The notes beneath the pieces were generated by a model that worked only from the letters and a program-made list of their open reading frames with translations, was not told the DNA's origin and did not search any database. From Kluyveromyces lactis (Eukaryota; Ascomycota; Saccharomycetes; Saccharomycetales; Saccharomycetaceae), in assembly GCF_000002515.2 (NCBI RefSeq), contig NC_006042.1, positions 310,001-374,000 on the forward strand: a DNA stretch of 64,000 nucleotides. The letters run 5' to 3'. The position numbers were made by a program, and so were the translations under genes. Shown in pieces: positions 18,830-30,300 of the stretch. Each line of letters opens with the position of its first letter. The first letter of the stretch is position 1.

Positions 18830-21800
18830 TTACGTAGACAGTTTAGATGAGAAAAAATCTCCTAATTGAGCCCTTGTATATAACTCCAAAGTAGTTTCGA
18901 GAAGGGGCAACGATGTAGAAGCTGTGTTAATTAATAGATTCTCAGGTTCTAGTTGGTTTGGTTTTTCTGCCGACAATTTTAACACAGAAATTTCTTCTCT
19001 TAACGACTGAATCTCTGTTAACAAGTTTTCTCTGCCAATGCCTCCGTTTAATGACAATTGCTGCACAGCATGCAGTGCTTCCTTGGTATTTGTAAGATTG
19101 TAAAGCTTTAGTACTTGAATGGATTCTCTAATTTCATCCAGTTTCGAGGAGACTTCTTCAAGTTTCCTCTTTACCATAGTTGAGATATGATGCTGACTCC
19201 AAGAAAGTTTCCTGTTGGAATGATTAGATGTCCTGTTGGAGAGTTCAAGAATGTCATATTGGCGTTTTAGTGTCGTGATTAGCATGTCGAAATTAGTTAC
19301 CGCAGAAGAACTATCTGCTAACCTTTGGTAAGACTGTTTCAATTCGTAGCTTTGTTTAGCCTTGGAAGTAAGGATATCCAAAAGAGTGGCCGCCTCACCA
19401 AGTCTCCAGGAGGAGACAATTGGGACAGTTTTCTCAGTACGTTTGAATAAATTTTGGGAATGGTCACCTATAAACTTCCCAATGTTGTCGATATTTGAGC
19501 GTAACACTTGAATGTTTGCTAAAACTTGAGCATTTGTTTTTTCAACGGCCTGTACAACTTCATCGGAAGATATTGTACTGAATTCTTTAAGTTCAGCAGT
19601 GGAATAGAAAGCACTAGGCATTTCAGGAAGATACCTTTCAGCTATATATTGCTCATCATTTTCAAAGGCTTGTAAAGTAAAGTCTGCACTTTCTTTAGTA
19701 AGACTTTGAGTGGAAGCGCTTCCTACAGGTACACTCGCTTGCACATGCTGTGAAACATATTCTTTTGTAGTAGTACCGGATGATTTACTCATTTTGACTG
19801 GAGGATAATCTACCACAACTGGTGAAGAAGAGACGCTACCAGATTCTGGACTGACAGTTGAAGATGGTACAATTTCTTGATCCTTTGAAAGTGCTTCCTT
19901 TTTCTGTTCTGAACTTGCGAGGTTAGTAGAGGGAGTTGCCACTTCGGGGTCCGGCTCATCACCAGTTTTCTGTTTTAATTCTGGTTCTGGCTCTCTCATA
20001 ACACTTTCGTTGCTAATAGAATTGACATTAGACAGTGGTGAGGTAATTTCAGAACCATCCTTCTTGAGATTGGCAAAGGAAAATGCGGGAGCCTTTCCTG
20101 TATCTTTGGATAAGGAATTTGTGAAGCCCGAAAAAGGTGAGGAATCTTTGTTTTCAACTGCTGTGGATTTCATGAATGGATTGGCAATATTCTCCGTTGA
20201 GAGGTTAGCCGCTTTCTTTATCCTATCGGTAAAAGAAGCAACAGACGATCTGGTGTCATCTTCCTCAGTAACGTAAGACGCAGCAACAGGGGTTGTGCTC
20301 TCCGCCGATGGGAAAGATCCTTCAGTGAGCAGATCACCTTTGACCTGCTTATCATTTCCTTTGTCTTCTTCTTGCTTTTTCTCCTTTGATACATCTTTAG
20401 TATCATCTTTCACTTGTTCTTCATCTTGCGCTTGCTGCTCCTTCTCCTCTTCCTCTCCCTCCTCCTTTTCTTCTTCTTCTTCTCCTTCTTCTTCTTCTTC
20501 TTCTTCTTCTTCTTCTTCTTCTTCTTCTTCTTCTTCTTCTTCTTCTTCTTCTTCTTCTTCTTCTTGCCCATCTTTGGTCTCCACTTTTGCTTGTTCTTCG
20601 TTGCTTTGCTCAGCTTCATCCTCTTCTATGTCACTGTTTGAGTTCAAAACAGTTGAAGAAGGTTTTGAAGAGGCTTCGATGTGTATATCAGATCTATCAT
20701 TATCATATATTTCCCTGTCCTCTCCGTATAAGGAATCACTTTCATCGGTAGAGGATACAATGTTAGATTCGATATCGTCTTGATCTTCTGAAATGCTCGA
20801 ATCATTAGCTGGACTAGGCACTTCAGATTGATCGTTTTCGATCGTCGAATCGCTGACTTCTTTCGAATTCAAAGAATCTTGAGTGACGGATGGCAAACTG
20901 TGGTTAGCTTCTGATATAGATTCACCGAAACCAGTAAAGTTGAACGACTTAGTGTCTTCTTTTTTAGAATTCAAGTGGCCGAATGGATCAGAAGTCTGAG
21001 TTTCGAATGGATTTATGGTCTTTTGGTCTGTAGCAAAGGCAGAAAATGGTGAAGACAATTTCGCAGATGTAGCGAATGAATTCGGTGCAGGGTTGGTAAC
21101 AGCGCTGTCGCTGCCAAACTGAGAAGTTCCAAAGAGCGATTTTCCAAAAGACGACTCTGATGAAATTTTTGTGTTGGTTCCGAATGGAGAGGTAACATTA
21201 GCTCCTTGTATTCCGAAAGATGTGGAGCCAAAACTTGGCGTTCCAAAGACAGATGACGTCTCTGCCTCTTCGGACAAGGGTGAAGTGGTATTAGTTTGAG
21301 ATTGGGTACCAAATGATGTACTTCCAAATGTTGGTTTGCCAAACGCTGGTTTACTGGGCGCCGATTGGTCAGATACAGGTTGGCCGAATGCTGGTTGTCC
21401 GAATGCTGGTTGTCCAGACGTTGGTTGACTAGATGCAGGTTTACCGAAAGTTGGTGGACCGAATGCTGCTTGGCCGAATGCTGATTGTCCAGATGTTGGT
21501 TGACTAGATGCCGGTTTCCCAAACGCTGGCTCCCCGAATGCTGGTTGACCGAATGCTGGTTGACCGACTGCTGATTGTCCAGATGTTGGTTGACTAGATG
21601 CCGGTTTCCCAAACGCTGGCTCCCCGAATGCTGGTTGACCGAATGCTGATTGTCCAGACGTTGGTTGACTAGATACAGGTTTGCCGAAAGTTGGTAGACC
21701 GAATGCTGGTTGACCGAATGCTGATTGGCCAGGTGTTGCTTGGCTAGATGTTACTTGGCCAAATGTTGCTTGGCCAAAGGCAGGTTTTCCAAATGCAGGA

Positions 21801-23227
21801 GATGAACCAGATGACAGCAAAGGATTTTGAGAGCCCTCAGACTCAGCATTTGTACTATCCGTCATGTTCTTCGGAGTGAACGAAAAACCTTTAGCGAAGG
21901 AATTTGTAGTTTCAAAAAATGACGATTGTTCAGGAACCTTTCTTACTTCAGTTATTGTGTTCTTAGTGTCTTGGGGAGAAATTAAAGTAACTTTTTCCTT
22001 TTCCATTGAAGAAGAACCACTTTCTATTTTATGAGATAAGATTTCGAAAGACTGTACATACTGAGTTTTGGTTGGTTCTAGCGTGAAACTCGAGTTTTGT
22101 AAAGCAGAGTGATGGAATAAAGCCCAACAAAATAGTTCCCCAAGATTGGTGAGGACATATAATATCGGTAGATTGTCAGCAGCCTCTACTCCGGAACAAG
22201 GCTCATACACAGTACCACTGGAAAATACATCTAGGGCCATCCCAATGGGTTGTGTATCATTATCTGTTTCAGGGTTGATTGGAAGAATTGCACAAGCAGC
22301 ATCTTGGTCCGGTTTATACATCACGTTCGGTGTGGCAATCGATAGCTCTGATGCACACGATGATCCTATAACGAATAGATGTGGTAGCTGCTGAGCGAGT
22401 TGATACAATGTTTGAGAGTAGTATGAAGGATTTCTTTTGACTGTTGAATAGGGAGGCGCGATATCCATGGAAGGAGTAAAAGATTTAGTATTGACATTGA
22501 CAAAATATACGGTTAAATCGTACATGATATCTTCTTCCGAGGCATCGACCGGTTCGCCGTACGATACGAGTAAACTGCTTTCTGACAAAGCGTTTATGGA
22601 CAACGGTTCGTTAGGTTCATCGAGAGATGGCTTTTCAATAGAGGATGTGACGTTAAACTGTTCATCCAGTACAGCTATAGAACCATTTTTGTGTAAAACA
22701 TAAAGTTGATGTTTCAAAGTGTCAATTGCGATGCAACCTGTGATTGAATGTAACTGTTCGGAAGAATGCTTTTGCGATAAGGATATTTTAAACACGACAT
22801 TAGCGTTACTCGCAAGAAGTACATTCCCTTGGAAAATTACAGAACAAATGACTTCATTGACACCATTACCGTCCCAGTATTGTTCCCAGGCGAATTGGTC
22901 CAATTCGGTAACCCATACTGAACCATCTTCTAGGACCGTAGCCAAACTCTCTGCCACAAAAAAAACGCCCACTACTTTCGCCGTGAACTCTTTCGTATTT
23001 AGAGTGATGAAGGACTCATCACGGACAGATTGCAGATCATATACAGACACAGTCTTGGAAGAAGCAACAGCTAGTAATTTTTTCAACGGATGTATGGAAG
23101 CATTAGCCAGTTTTGAGAATGGCAAATCCTCATTGAAGCCTGGAACAATTTGTTTAGAGAATAAAAACTTGAATCCCAAGCTCTCAGTAGTTTCAACATT
23201 CAACGCATCAACCACAGAGGACGTCAT
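18830..23227 (-). CDS. NUP159: Nup159, cytoplasmic FG nucleoporin
   Basis: Nucleoporin of the cytoplasmic face of the pore, in the Nup82-Nsp1-Nup159 complex. It recruits the DEAD-box protein Dbp5 for mRNA export. It has 1465 residues, against 1460 in S. cerevisiae. Residues 1 to about 400 form the beta-propeller that binds Dbp5. About 445-745 is an FG region rich in PAFG and SxFG units, much of it in a tandem minisatellite. An acidic low-complexity stretch follows, with a run of about 27 glutamates at 888-914. The C-terminal 250 residues are coiled coil for assembly with Nup82. ETQTS in the NPFETQTSDPF stretch fits a TQT-type dynein light chain (Dyn2) site; the DID region of S. cerevisiae has several. 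Order matches YIL115C. Confidence 0.96.
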   Translation of the reverse strand: MTSSVVDALNVETTESLGFKFLFSKQIVPGFNEDLPFSKLANASIHPLKKLLAVASSKTVSVYDLQSVRDESFITLNTKEFTAKVVGVFFVAESLATVLEDGSVWVTELDQFAWEQYWDGNGVNEVICSVIFQGNVLLASNANVVFKISLSQKHSSEQLHSITGCIAIDTLKHQLYVLHKNGSIAVLDEQFNVTSSIEKPSLDEPNEPLSINALSESSLLVSYGEPVDASEEDIMYDLTVYFVNVNTKSFTPSMDIAPPYSTVKRNPSYYSQTLYQLAQQLPHLFVIGSSCASELSIATPNVMYKPDQDAACAILPINPETDNDTQPIGMALDVFSSGTVYEPCSGVEAADNLPILYVLTNLGELFCWALFHHSALQNSSFTLEPTKTQYVQSFEILSHKIESGSSSMEKEKVTLISPQDTKNTITEVRKVPEQSSFFETTNSFAKGFSFTPKNMTDSTNAESEGSQNPLLSSGSSPAFGKPAFGQATFGQVTSSQATPGQSAFGQPAFGLPTFGKPVSSQPTSGQSAFGQPAFGEPAFGKPASSQPTSGQSAVGQPAFGQPAFGEPAFGKPASSQPTSGQSAFGQAAFGPPTFGKPASSQPTSGQPAFGQPAFGQPVSDQSAPSKPAFGKPTFGSTSFGTQSQTNTTSPLSEEAETSSVFGTPSFGSTSFGIQGANVTSPFGTNTKISSESSFGKSLFGTSQFGSDSAVTNPAPNSFATSAKLSSPFSAFATDQKTINPFETQTSDPFGHLNSKKEDTKSFNFTGFGESISEANHSLPSVTQDSLNSKEVSDSTIENDQSEVPSPANDSSISEDQDDIESNIVSSTDESDSLYGEDREIYDNDRSDIHIEASSKPSSTVLNSNSDIEEDEAEQSNEEQAKVETKDGQEEEEEEEEEEEEEEEEEEEEEEEEEEGEEEEEKEEGEEEEKEQQAQDEEQVKDDTKDVSKEKKQEEDKGNDKQVKGDLLTEGSFPSAESTTPVAASYVTEEDDTRSSVASFTDRIKKAANLSTENIANPFMKSTAVENKDSSPFSGFTNSLSKDTGKAPAFSFANLKKDGSEITSPLSNVNSISNESVMREPEPELKQKTGDEPDPEVATPSTNLASSEQKKEALSKDQEIVPSSTVSPESGSVSSSPVVVDYPPVKMSKSSGTTTKEYVSQHVQASVPVGSASTQSLTKESADFTLQAFENDEQYIAERYLPEMPSAFYSTAELKEFSTISSDEVVQAVEKTNAQVLANIQVLRSNIDNIGKFIGDHSQNLFKRTEKTVPIVSSWRLGEAATLLDILTSKAKQSYELKQSYQRLADSSSAVTNFDMLITTLKRQYDILELSNRTSNHSNRKLSWSQHHISTMVKRKLEEVSSKLDEIRESIQVLKLYNLTNTKEALHAVQQLSLNGGIGRENLLTEIQSLREEISVLKLSAEKPNQLEPENLLINTASTSLPLLETTLELYTRAQLGDFFSSKLST
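20485..20565 (-). repeat. (CTT)27 / (GAA)27 microsatellite inside NUP159
   Basis: An uninterrupted 81-base run of CTT on the + strand encodes a run of 27 glutamates. Impure flanks extend it to about 20440-20570. Almost every codon is GAA, so the run is a plain triplet expansion and not a mixed-codon acidic domain. It is likely length-polymorphic between strains. Confidence 0.97.
21380..21760 (-). repeat. Minisatellite of 15-base units in the FG region of NUP159
   Basis: Tandem units of about 15 bases encode five-residue blocks such as PAFGQ, PAFGE and PTSGQ. They are grouped in higher-order blocks of 75 and 90 bases: the phrase TTGGTTGACTAGAT recurs near 21420, 21496, 21586 and 21661. Some blocks are nearly identical at the DNA level (about 21482-21536 and 21572-21626), which points to recent unequal exchange. 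Confidence 0.93.
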
Positions 23228-23840
23228 TGATTCTGTATGTGTTCTTTTATCTGTGCCGACAGTAGTAGTTTCAATCCGTTAGTGTATTAATATAAACCTC
23301 AGCTGCTTATTAATTTGTAAACCTTGAATTTCAATGGGCATCAGTTGCAATGTTCAGTGCTTGTACAGGTTTGAAGCTTTTTGATGATAGCTTTGAAGTA
23401 AACAAAGTTCCAAAAAGAAGGAAATTATCAATCACGTGATCCGGAAATCAGTATGAGGTTAGTGTTCATGTTTTATTGTCTTTACTATGACATGAATGTT
23501 TTGAGATATAAAATTTTTTAGATGGTCATTAAAGAATACGTATTTAGTTAGGTAAGTATCTTCGAAAGAAGTAGGCGTTAACATTGTAATTGAGGCCATA
23601 TCTGTAATGAAAACAAAGCGGATATTGTTGTTCTGAAAAAAAAGCGAACAAAATGAAAGGCAATATATATATATATCGGTATCAAATGGAACGCCAAGAA
23701 GAATGATACTTTAGTTGAATGTGAATCATTTCAAAATTGATAACCTAGGCTGGTGATCCATTGGACAAAGCAAAATAACATAAACTTAGAAAAAAGTAAC
23801 ACTTCTTTTTAACACTTGTGTAAAATTACTAAGTATGCAT
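23228..23840. promoter_or_regulatory. NUP159 promoter and POR1 3' flank
   Basis: About 610 bases upstream of NUP159 and downstream of POR1 (both on the minus strand). It holds ATCACGTGAT with CACGTG at 23433-23438, a Cbf1-type site. A short TA run at about 23664-23677 lies nearer to POR1. No gene is seen. Confidence 0.55.
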
Positions 23841-24689
23841 TTAAGCAGCGAACGATAGAGACCAACCCAACTTGTGGACTGGTTCAGCCAACTTCAAAGC
23901 GTCGAAAGAAGCACCAATACCTAGAGTGACACCTGGTCTCAATATTTGTTGGTAGGACAAGGCGACGATACCGGAGTCAGCAACCTTAGCCTTAACTTGA
24001 GAAACGGCGTCCAAAGCGTACTTGGAAGCGAATTCAATGTTGACATTAGAGCCAGCTTGAGGGTTCAAAGCAGCCTTAGCACCGACTTGCAAGATTGGGG
24101 AAACCTTTTGGAAGAAGGAAGCGGTGATCAATTGAGCGTTGTTGACGGACAAACCAACGGAATAAGCACCAGAAGCGTTGTAACCCAAAGCCAAAGCGTA
24201 ACGGGAGACGGCACCAGCAGAGATGTCATAACCAACTTCAGCACCACCAACGAAACCTTCGTGAGCCAAGGTCAAGTCACCGACGAAGGATGGACCCTTC
24301 AACAAATCGAAGAAACCTCTAGCAGCAAACAAAGGTTGAACAAAGTTAACGTTCAACTTAGCAGCCTTAGAGACACCTGGAACACCAGAAGTGATCAATT
24401 CAGTCTTCAAGCCTGGAGTCAATTCAGCCAATTCGATCTTGGTGTCCAAAGTGTTGGCGTTGTTCCAACCTTGGGTGAAAGTCAAACCAGTAGACTTGTC
24501 AGAGGCCTTAACTTCAACGTTAGCAGCAATTGAGCCATCTTTTGGAGAAGTTTTACCCTTAACAGTGAAAGCAACACCGTTTGGAGCAGTGGTCTTAACG
24601 TCAACAGAAGCTGGGGTAGCGTGGAAGAATTCCTTGTTCAACAACCCATTGATGTCCTTGGAAATATCAGAAAAGAATGGAGGAGCCAT
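23841..24689 (-). CDS. POR1: Por1, mitochondrial outer-membrane porin (VDAC)
   Basis: Voltage-dependent anion channel, the main metabolite pore of the outer mitochondrial membrane. It has 282 residues, against 283 in S. cerevisiae. The N terminus (MAPPFFSDISKDINGLLNKEFF) gives the amphipathic helix inside the pore. The remainder alternates hydrophobic and polar residues, as in the 19-stranded beta barrel. The conserved C-terminal part includes GVTLGIGASFDA. Codon choice is strongly biased (GCC, AAG, TTG, GTC), showing high expression. One gene stands for both POR1 (YNL055C) and POR2 (YIL114C). Order fits both. Confidence 0.97.
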   Translation of the reverse strand: MAPPFFSDISKDINGLLNKEFFHATPASVDVKTTAPNGVAFTVKGKTSPKDGSIAANVEVKASDKSTGLTFTQGWNNANTLDTKIELAELTPGLKTELITSGVPGVSKAAKLNVNFVQPLFAARGFFDLLKGPSFVGDLTLAHEGFVGGAEVGYDISAGAVSRYALALGYNASGAYSVGLSVNNAQLITASFFQKVSPILQVGAKAALNPQAGSNVNIEFASKYALDAVSQVKAKVADSGIVALSYQQILRPGVTLGIGASFDALKLAEPVHKLGWSLSFAA

Positions 24690-27385
24690 TGTAAATCTTT
24701 GAAGTTATTTTTTGTTAGAGGGCGGAAGCAAGCTTTCGGAAGTGCGATTGATCTAAATGTGAATCAATTAGAGTTCAGTCAACCGCTAAAACCAAGAAGG
24801 AACTACTACATAACACAAAAGCAAGAGACAGACACCATTTTAATTCGGTGTGCATCCAAGATTTTTCGCAAATTTCCCAAAAAAAAATATCTCGATCTCT
24901 TTCATTTATATATAATATCGATTTTATAAATACAAATAATGACAATGTGAACTTTTCTCGATTTTTCACAGTTTTCAACAAAAATACCGTGTAGCCAGAA
25001 AATGTAAACATTGGAAAGCACAAGGCTTCCCAAGTGAAAATTATAGGGGACGAGAGATTTAATACAGTGGGAACGCACGTCTATAGTGGGGTAGCGGGGA
25101 CTGCTATACGCAACTGGAGAGTAGCTCAGTTTTTTGCCTGAGGTGTCGTTTTAAGAGCGGATGTCGGACTAACTCACTTTGAGATTCTTTACGCACTTGC
25201 TCTCGAGCATATATCTTGTAGATTGTACATACTGCATACAGATATCAATCATTTGAGGCTAAATAAAAATGGCTATATACAGGTTATTGATGGAAGTGTA
25301 TAGAACACGTTAATTGGACTATCATGTTGCAATTATTGATAGTTTGGGTCTACACCCCATGTGCTTTGTAGTCTTCCCTATTTCAGTTTGTCTTAATCTA
25401 TCACTCCGGCACTCTTGAGAGCTCTACACAAAAACCGAAAGAAAATTAATTAAAAAAGAGACCACGTAATGATTGACAATTGGAGGCGACTCATTTGCGC
25501 CGGATATATCTGGAATCCTTTCTTGCATTTTGATTTCCGACTTTTATTAGTGCTGACTCGAAGAGACACGCAGTGGGACCGGGGTGATGACGTTCGCATT
25601 TAGAGTCACGTGAATATATCGCTATGTACGCAACAATTTTTTTTTTCTTCCAACAGAATTGTGTATGTGTGCATCTCTCCTCTTTCTAGTTTGGTTTTCA
25701 CATGGCGGAGGCAAGATTCTCCACTTGGTGTGTAGATTTTCTTGTTAAACAGTCACGTGAATATCCGAGAAATCGGTCCTTTGTCTCATATACCGGAAAA
25801 ACGAAAAGTTATCATGAAAACTAAACTTCGAGAACAATAATTAGGCTTTATAAAACGAAATTCCACTTTGAGTTAACAATATGAAAATGCAGTTTCCTAG
25901 TAGTAGAAAATAGTTAGATATACCTTGAAACTGAAAATGATGTGGTAGTATTGTCTTTTGAAATATAATGGCGAATAGCATCACACCAGTGACAGTTCAC
26001 ATTCGCTTTTTGACAGTTGACGACTGCATCTGTGTTTGTTTTCCGAAGTCATGATGAAAACCTAAACATCTCCCTGTTGCCCTCTAATCCTCTGAACGGT
26101 ATTCTTGCATGATTGAAAAATACGTAGTGTATTTTTCAGTTCAGAACTTGTCGTTTGAGTCTCAGGAATATGTACCATGTAGAGAAATATAAAGCAAAGA
26201 TACATTACATTGTGGACCAGCTCAAGTTTTCTTGACAATACTGAGGTTACGGAAGATAGTGTTGTGGATGAGGAATTACTTTTGACCTGTTGGAATCAAT
26301 CAAAGTTTTCGAAAGAAATGCTGAATTAATTCATTCGAAGTTCGAAAGGATATTTCACACCTCACTATCGGAGTTCAAAAATACAACAGGGGTTAATCAG
26401 TCTTAAAGTATTCTTTCAGTCTTAGAATAATGTCCAAGATAATCTTTGTTTTGAAGTACTTCCTTGGAGCTCTCATGGAGTTTAGCTGGGGCAACGTCTG
26501 TTGTATTCCAAAAAAACTTGAAACGGTAGACAACAACAATTGCCACAAAAATACCAACTAGAGATAATGGTTTATTCTTGTGAAAATATATTTATGCTGT
26601 GTAGTATGAAATTCATAGCATATGCTGCAAGACATAACCATTAGTGTTTCGACCTAAATAAATAAAGGTTTAACGATATTCTGTCGCTCTCCCTGCTAAA
26701 AAAATCTAAGAATATCATCTCTACTTAAAAAAGCTACTAGCGCACATCTTACTTATACTATAGGCTCTAGCCAGTTAGGTCGACAATTCGCTGGTCAACA
26801 ATATATATATATATATTTATACAGGAACCTAAAAGTTGTCCAATCTCAATTGGAGCTGCAATCACGTGACCATTCGGACTCTGTATCTTCTTTTAGTCAA
26901 ATCTCCCAAAATGACAAGAGCAAGTCCTTCTAACTGCTGCCATTCACGGGAGAGAAAGAGGACATCTTGGGAATAATAATACTCTTTTATTTCGCATATT
27001 TCTATCCCAACTAGGCAATCAGATCGGCACTACAGACTTATTCCCCAGATCCCAACTATTTTGCTTCAAAGATCATTGCTTACAAAAAAAGATGGAAACC
27101 CGAAATTCTCTTTTAGTTTTTGTTTCTGGTAATAGTTACCACAACTTTCTTCAATAGCCTAACAACTTAATATTTCAACATATATAAGATACTTATCCAT
27201 TAGAATTAAAAGTGTATGACACCAAGAATTATTAGCAGGTGACCGAATTCAGAGAAAACAGATAGTAACAGACTGCAGTTCTAGTGCTATATCCAGTTTT
27301 GACAATAATTTTTGTCCGTCATTTAGTTGAGTATCTAATAATTATCACATAACCTTGTTCCTCGTGTTAGTCTGATTTTGATACC
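24690..27385. promoter_or_regulatory. Long gene-free region between POR1 and VAC7
   Basis: About 2.7 kb between divergent genes, the longest gene-free stretch here. It includes three CACGTG sites (25607-25612, 25754-25759, 26863-26868), a TA run at about 26801-26816, and many poly-T or poly-A patches. No open frame of note, tRNA, LTR or repeated element was found. Both genes may simply have long promoters, or a noncoding transcript may lie within. A TAGCTCAGT near 25132 recalls a tRNA A-box but has no matching B-box, so no tRNA is called. Confidence 0.5.
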
Positions 27386-30300
27386 ATGGTTGCAGGTTTG
27401 GGGTCAGAAGATGACGGTAATAAGATGATAGTGGAAACGGAACTGGTTCAAACGGAGAAACAGAACATACTTCCAGTATCACAACAACCTTCACAACAAT
27501 TTGATAAGAATGGCATCGGCACAGATACTGAGAATTCGACGTTAACGCAAAAGAAACTACTTAATAATACGAAAAGGGATACCATGCCTGGCTCTCCAAC
27601 GAGAAAGGAAGGTCACGATAGAATAGATACACACGATCTTCACGATCTCCATGATGATATGAGCGCAACTCTGAAACCACATCAAAGTCAGAATAGAATA
27701 GCATCACTACAGCTGCAAGATTCAACACATCAAAGTATCACTAGCCATCAGGAAAAAGAGGGAACGCCGTTATCGCACCAACACACCAATCCATTATCCA
27801 CTCATGCGTTGTCATCGACAGGGTTAAGGAATAAGAAAAGCAGTTTACTCATCGACTGTGCTGTGGACGGGGCCAGGGACTTTTCGTTACCACCTCTTAC
27901 GAATTCTGATCAGATGTTGGACCTATCTCTTGTGTCAAAAAACTCATCTCATGATCTGCCCTCGTTTACTACAGCAATGTCAAAGCAGAAAACTAAGCCC
28001 CAATTGAGTAAACTTTCATCGTATCAAGAGGAGTCATCTGATGGTAGGATTGATTCGGATTCGCAGTTGACCACTTCACAGGACTCGAAAACTAAGGAAT
28101 GGGAGCGGAGACAAGGAATACGGACATCAAACTCTCCGCCGCCTCAACAGCTGGCATCTCAGATTTCTTTGGGAGCAGGTGATATGAACGGCGGAAGTAG
28201 CGCAGTACTGCCATCATCAGGCGTGTCTCTTCCTTTACAGCAACAGCAACACCAGCGATCACAAACACAAGGCTTGAATAATCCCACTGTTCAGGTCCAG
28301 TCAGCATCAGCAAATTTGACTCCGAATGGGCAAATATCGCTGCCAACGGTCACAGATTCGGAATCTGTGCGAAAACTCAATAAGGAATCTTCATCAAAGG
28401 CCGATTTTTTTGCTGCCCGGTTGGCAACGGCTGTCGGCGAAAATGAAATATCTGACTCGGAAGAAACCTTTGTTTATCAATCGACGGCAAATTCAGTCAA
28501 AAACGCTTCGATAAACGACGTATCCGCAACACCGAATAATACTATCAACTCCATACAAAATAATAACAACAATTCTAAGTCCTATGGTATCCCTGCAAAG
28601 TTAAGCGCTCCTCAATTGAAACAGAACGATAAACTACTAAACAGATTGAAGAACACAAGACACACAAGTATAGCAGCAATCCCTAATTCTCAAGGACCTC
28701 CGTCAAGCAATTCTGAACAGGATGATGTAGCGTCTTTGAGATCAATCAATAGAAACACTATGCAAGAAATGCAATCTATCAAGTCGCATCGAACTCAAAT
28801 GTCTGCCTCTCCTAAGAAACGTCTCAGTATCACTTCACTTCAAAAGGTACAAAACAGGCAGCAAAAACAGCAACCTCAGTCTGTTATCACAAATGGAGCT
28901 ACAAAATCATCTACTTCAACGACTCCTACAAAATCTACCTTTGCCTTTGGGCAGCCAAAAAGCGGAAAAACCACATCAAGTATACCAAAAAATTCCAAAC
29001 AACACTTCCCGCAACCTATGCTTCCTCTGGCTCAGAATAAAGTAATGCATCAAAATCACAGAAGAACTTCTTCAAAACCAGGCGATTCCAAAAAATCTGC
29101 TTTGAGGACAAGAAGTTCTAAAGTCTTTGATCCTAATGGTTCCTCACTACGTCGTTATTCCGGAGTTCCTGATGATGTTAATTTAGAAGACTTTGTAGAT
29201 CAATATGATGGTGAATTTGATATTAAAATGCATAGACCATCCAGGACAACGGAAAAGAAATCGAACAACCAACAGCACCAATCCAATGCTGCTTCTCAAC
29301 GTGGAACGTACTCCTCCGACAACCATATTCAATATGAACCAAATGATAACCATAGTGGATATGGAGATGATGAAATCGATTTGGATAATAACGATATCCA
29401 ATCCAATTCGGATATCAGTGATATTCACGGACTGACATATCACAATCAAACCAATTATGATGAACATTCGTACGCGGACGAAGATGGTGATGATATTGAG
29501 TCGATGTTTTACTATAACGGAGGTAGCATAGTTCCTAACAATGCTAGAGTTGGAAGGAGGTTCTCAGAACTCGACGATGGAACGGAAGATGTAGAATCAC
29601 AAGGATTTTTCTACGGAGATCCGAATAATGCAGAGAGATCAAATGAAGGAAAGGGACTTGGTTCGTCCCAATTACCTTATTTCAATCAAGCCAGTGAGTA
29701 TACTCCTTTGAAGAATAAAAGAGTGAGCAGGAAAAGATCTGATTTCTACGGTGATTTTTCTCCCCACAACTTTTACACCAAGAAGGGTTCATGGTCTAAG
29801 TTTAAAAATTTCGTTTACTTCTCTTTCATCGTGGCCTCCCTATTGACTCTTGGATTCATTTCTGGATTCCTACTGGCAACCAACAAAGAATTACACGATT
29901 TCCAATTGTTGGCCATGGATAACGTTCTAGTTTCGTTGGATGAATTAGTATTCGATATCACAGCGACTGCGTTTAATCCAAGTCTCTTCACTATTGGTAT
30001 AAAAGACGTGGAACTAGATATATTTGCTAAGACTAAGCACGTTGACGTTAGTTCAAATGAAGACAAGTTATATTCAACTCCATACCAAACCATACTACTC
30101 GGGACAGTATACAATCTCGAAAGTGAACTACAATTTAGAGGAAGATTGATCAACAGAAATTATGATGTTTCTGTTGCCAGTGTTAAATTGCTCAATCCTG
30201 GTGCACCTAAAAATAATGGTGATGATGAAGACGGGGATAATGACGATGACGACGATGATAATGGTAACAAAAAGAAAATGGGCCACGATAACCAAGATGA

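Noticed and set aside
20295-20783. Long plus-strand frames with poly-Ser or poly-Phe opposite NUP159
   Set aside because: They are shadows of the CTT microsatellite on the opposite strand of a conserved gene.
25110-25180. tRNA-like A-box (TAGCTCAGT) in the long POR1-VAC7 gap
   Set aside because: No matching B-box (GWTCRANNC) or acceptor pairing follows, so no cloverleaf can be built.
26048-26098. C/D snoRNA-like boxes (ATGATGA ... CTGA)
   Set aside because: The spacing is too short, there is no terminal stem, and no guide sequence could be shown.
24690-27385. Solo LTR or other transposon remnant in the long gap
   Set aside because: I found no TG...CA-ended repeat, target duplication or coding trace of an element.
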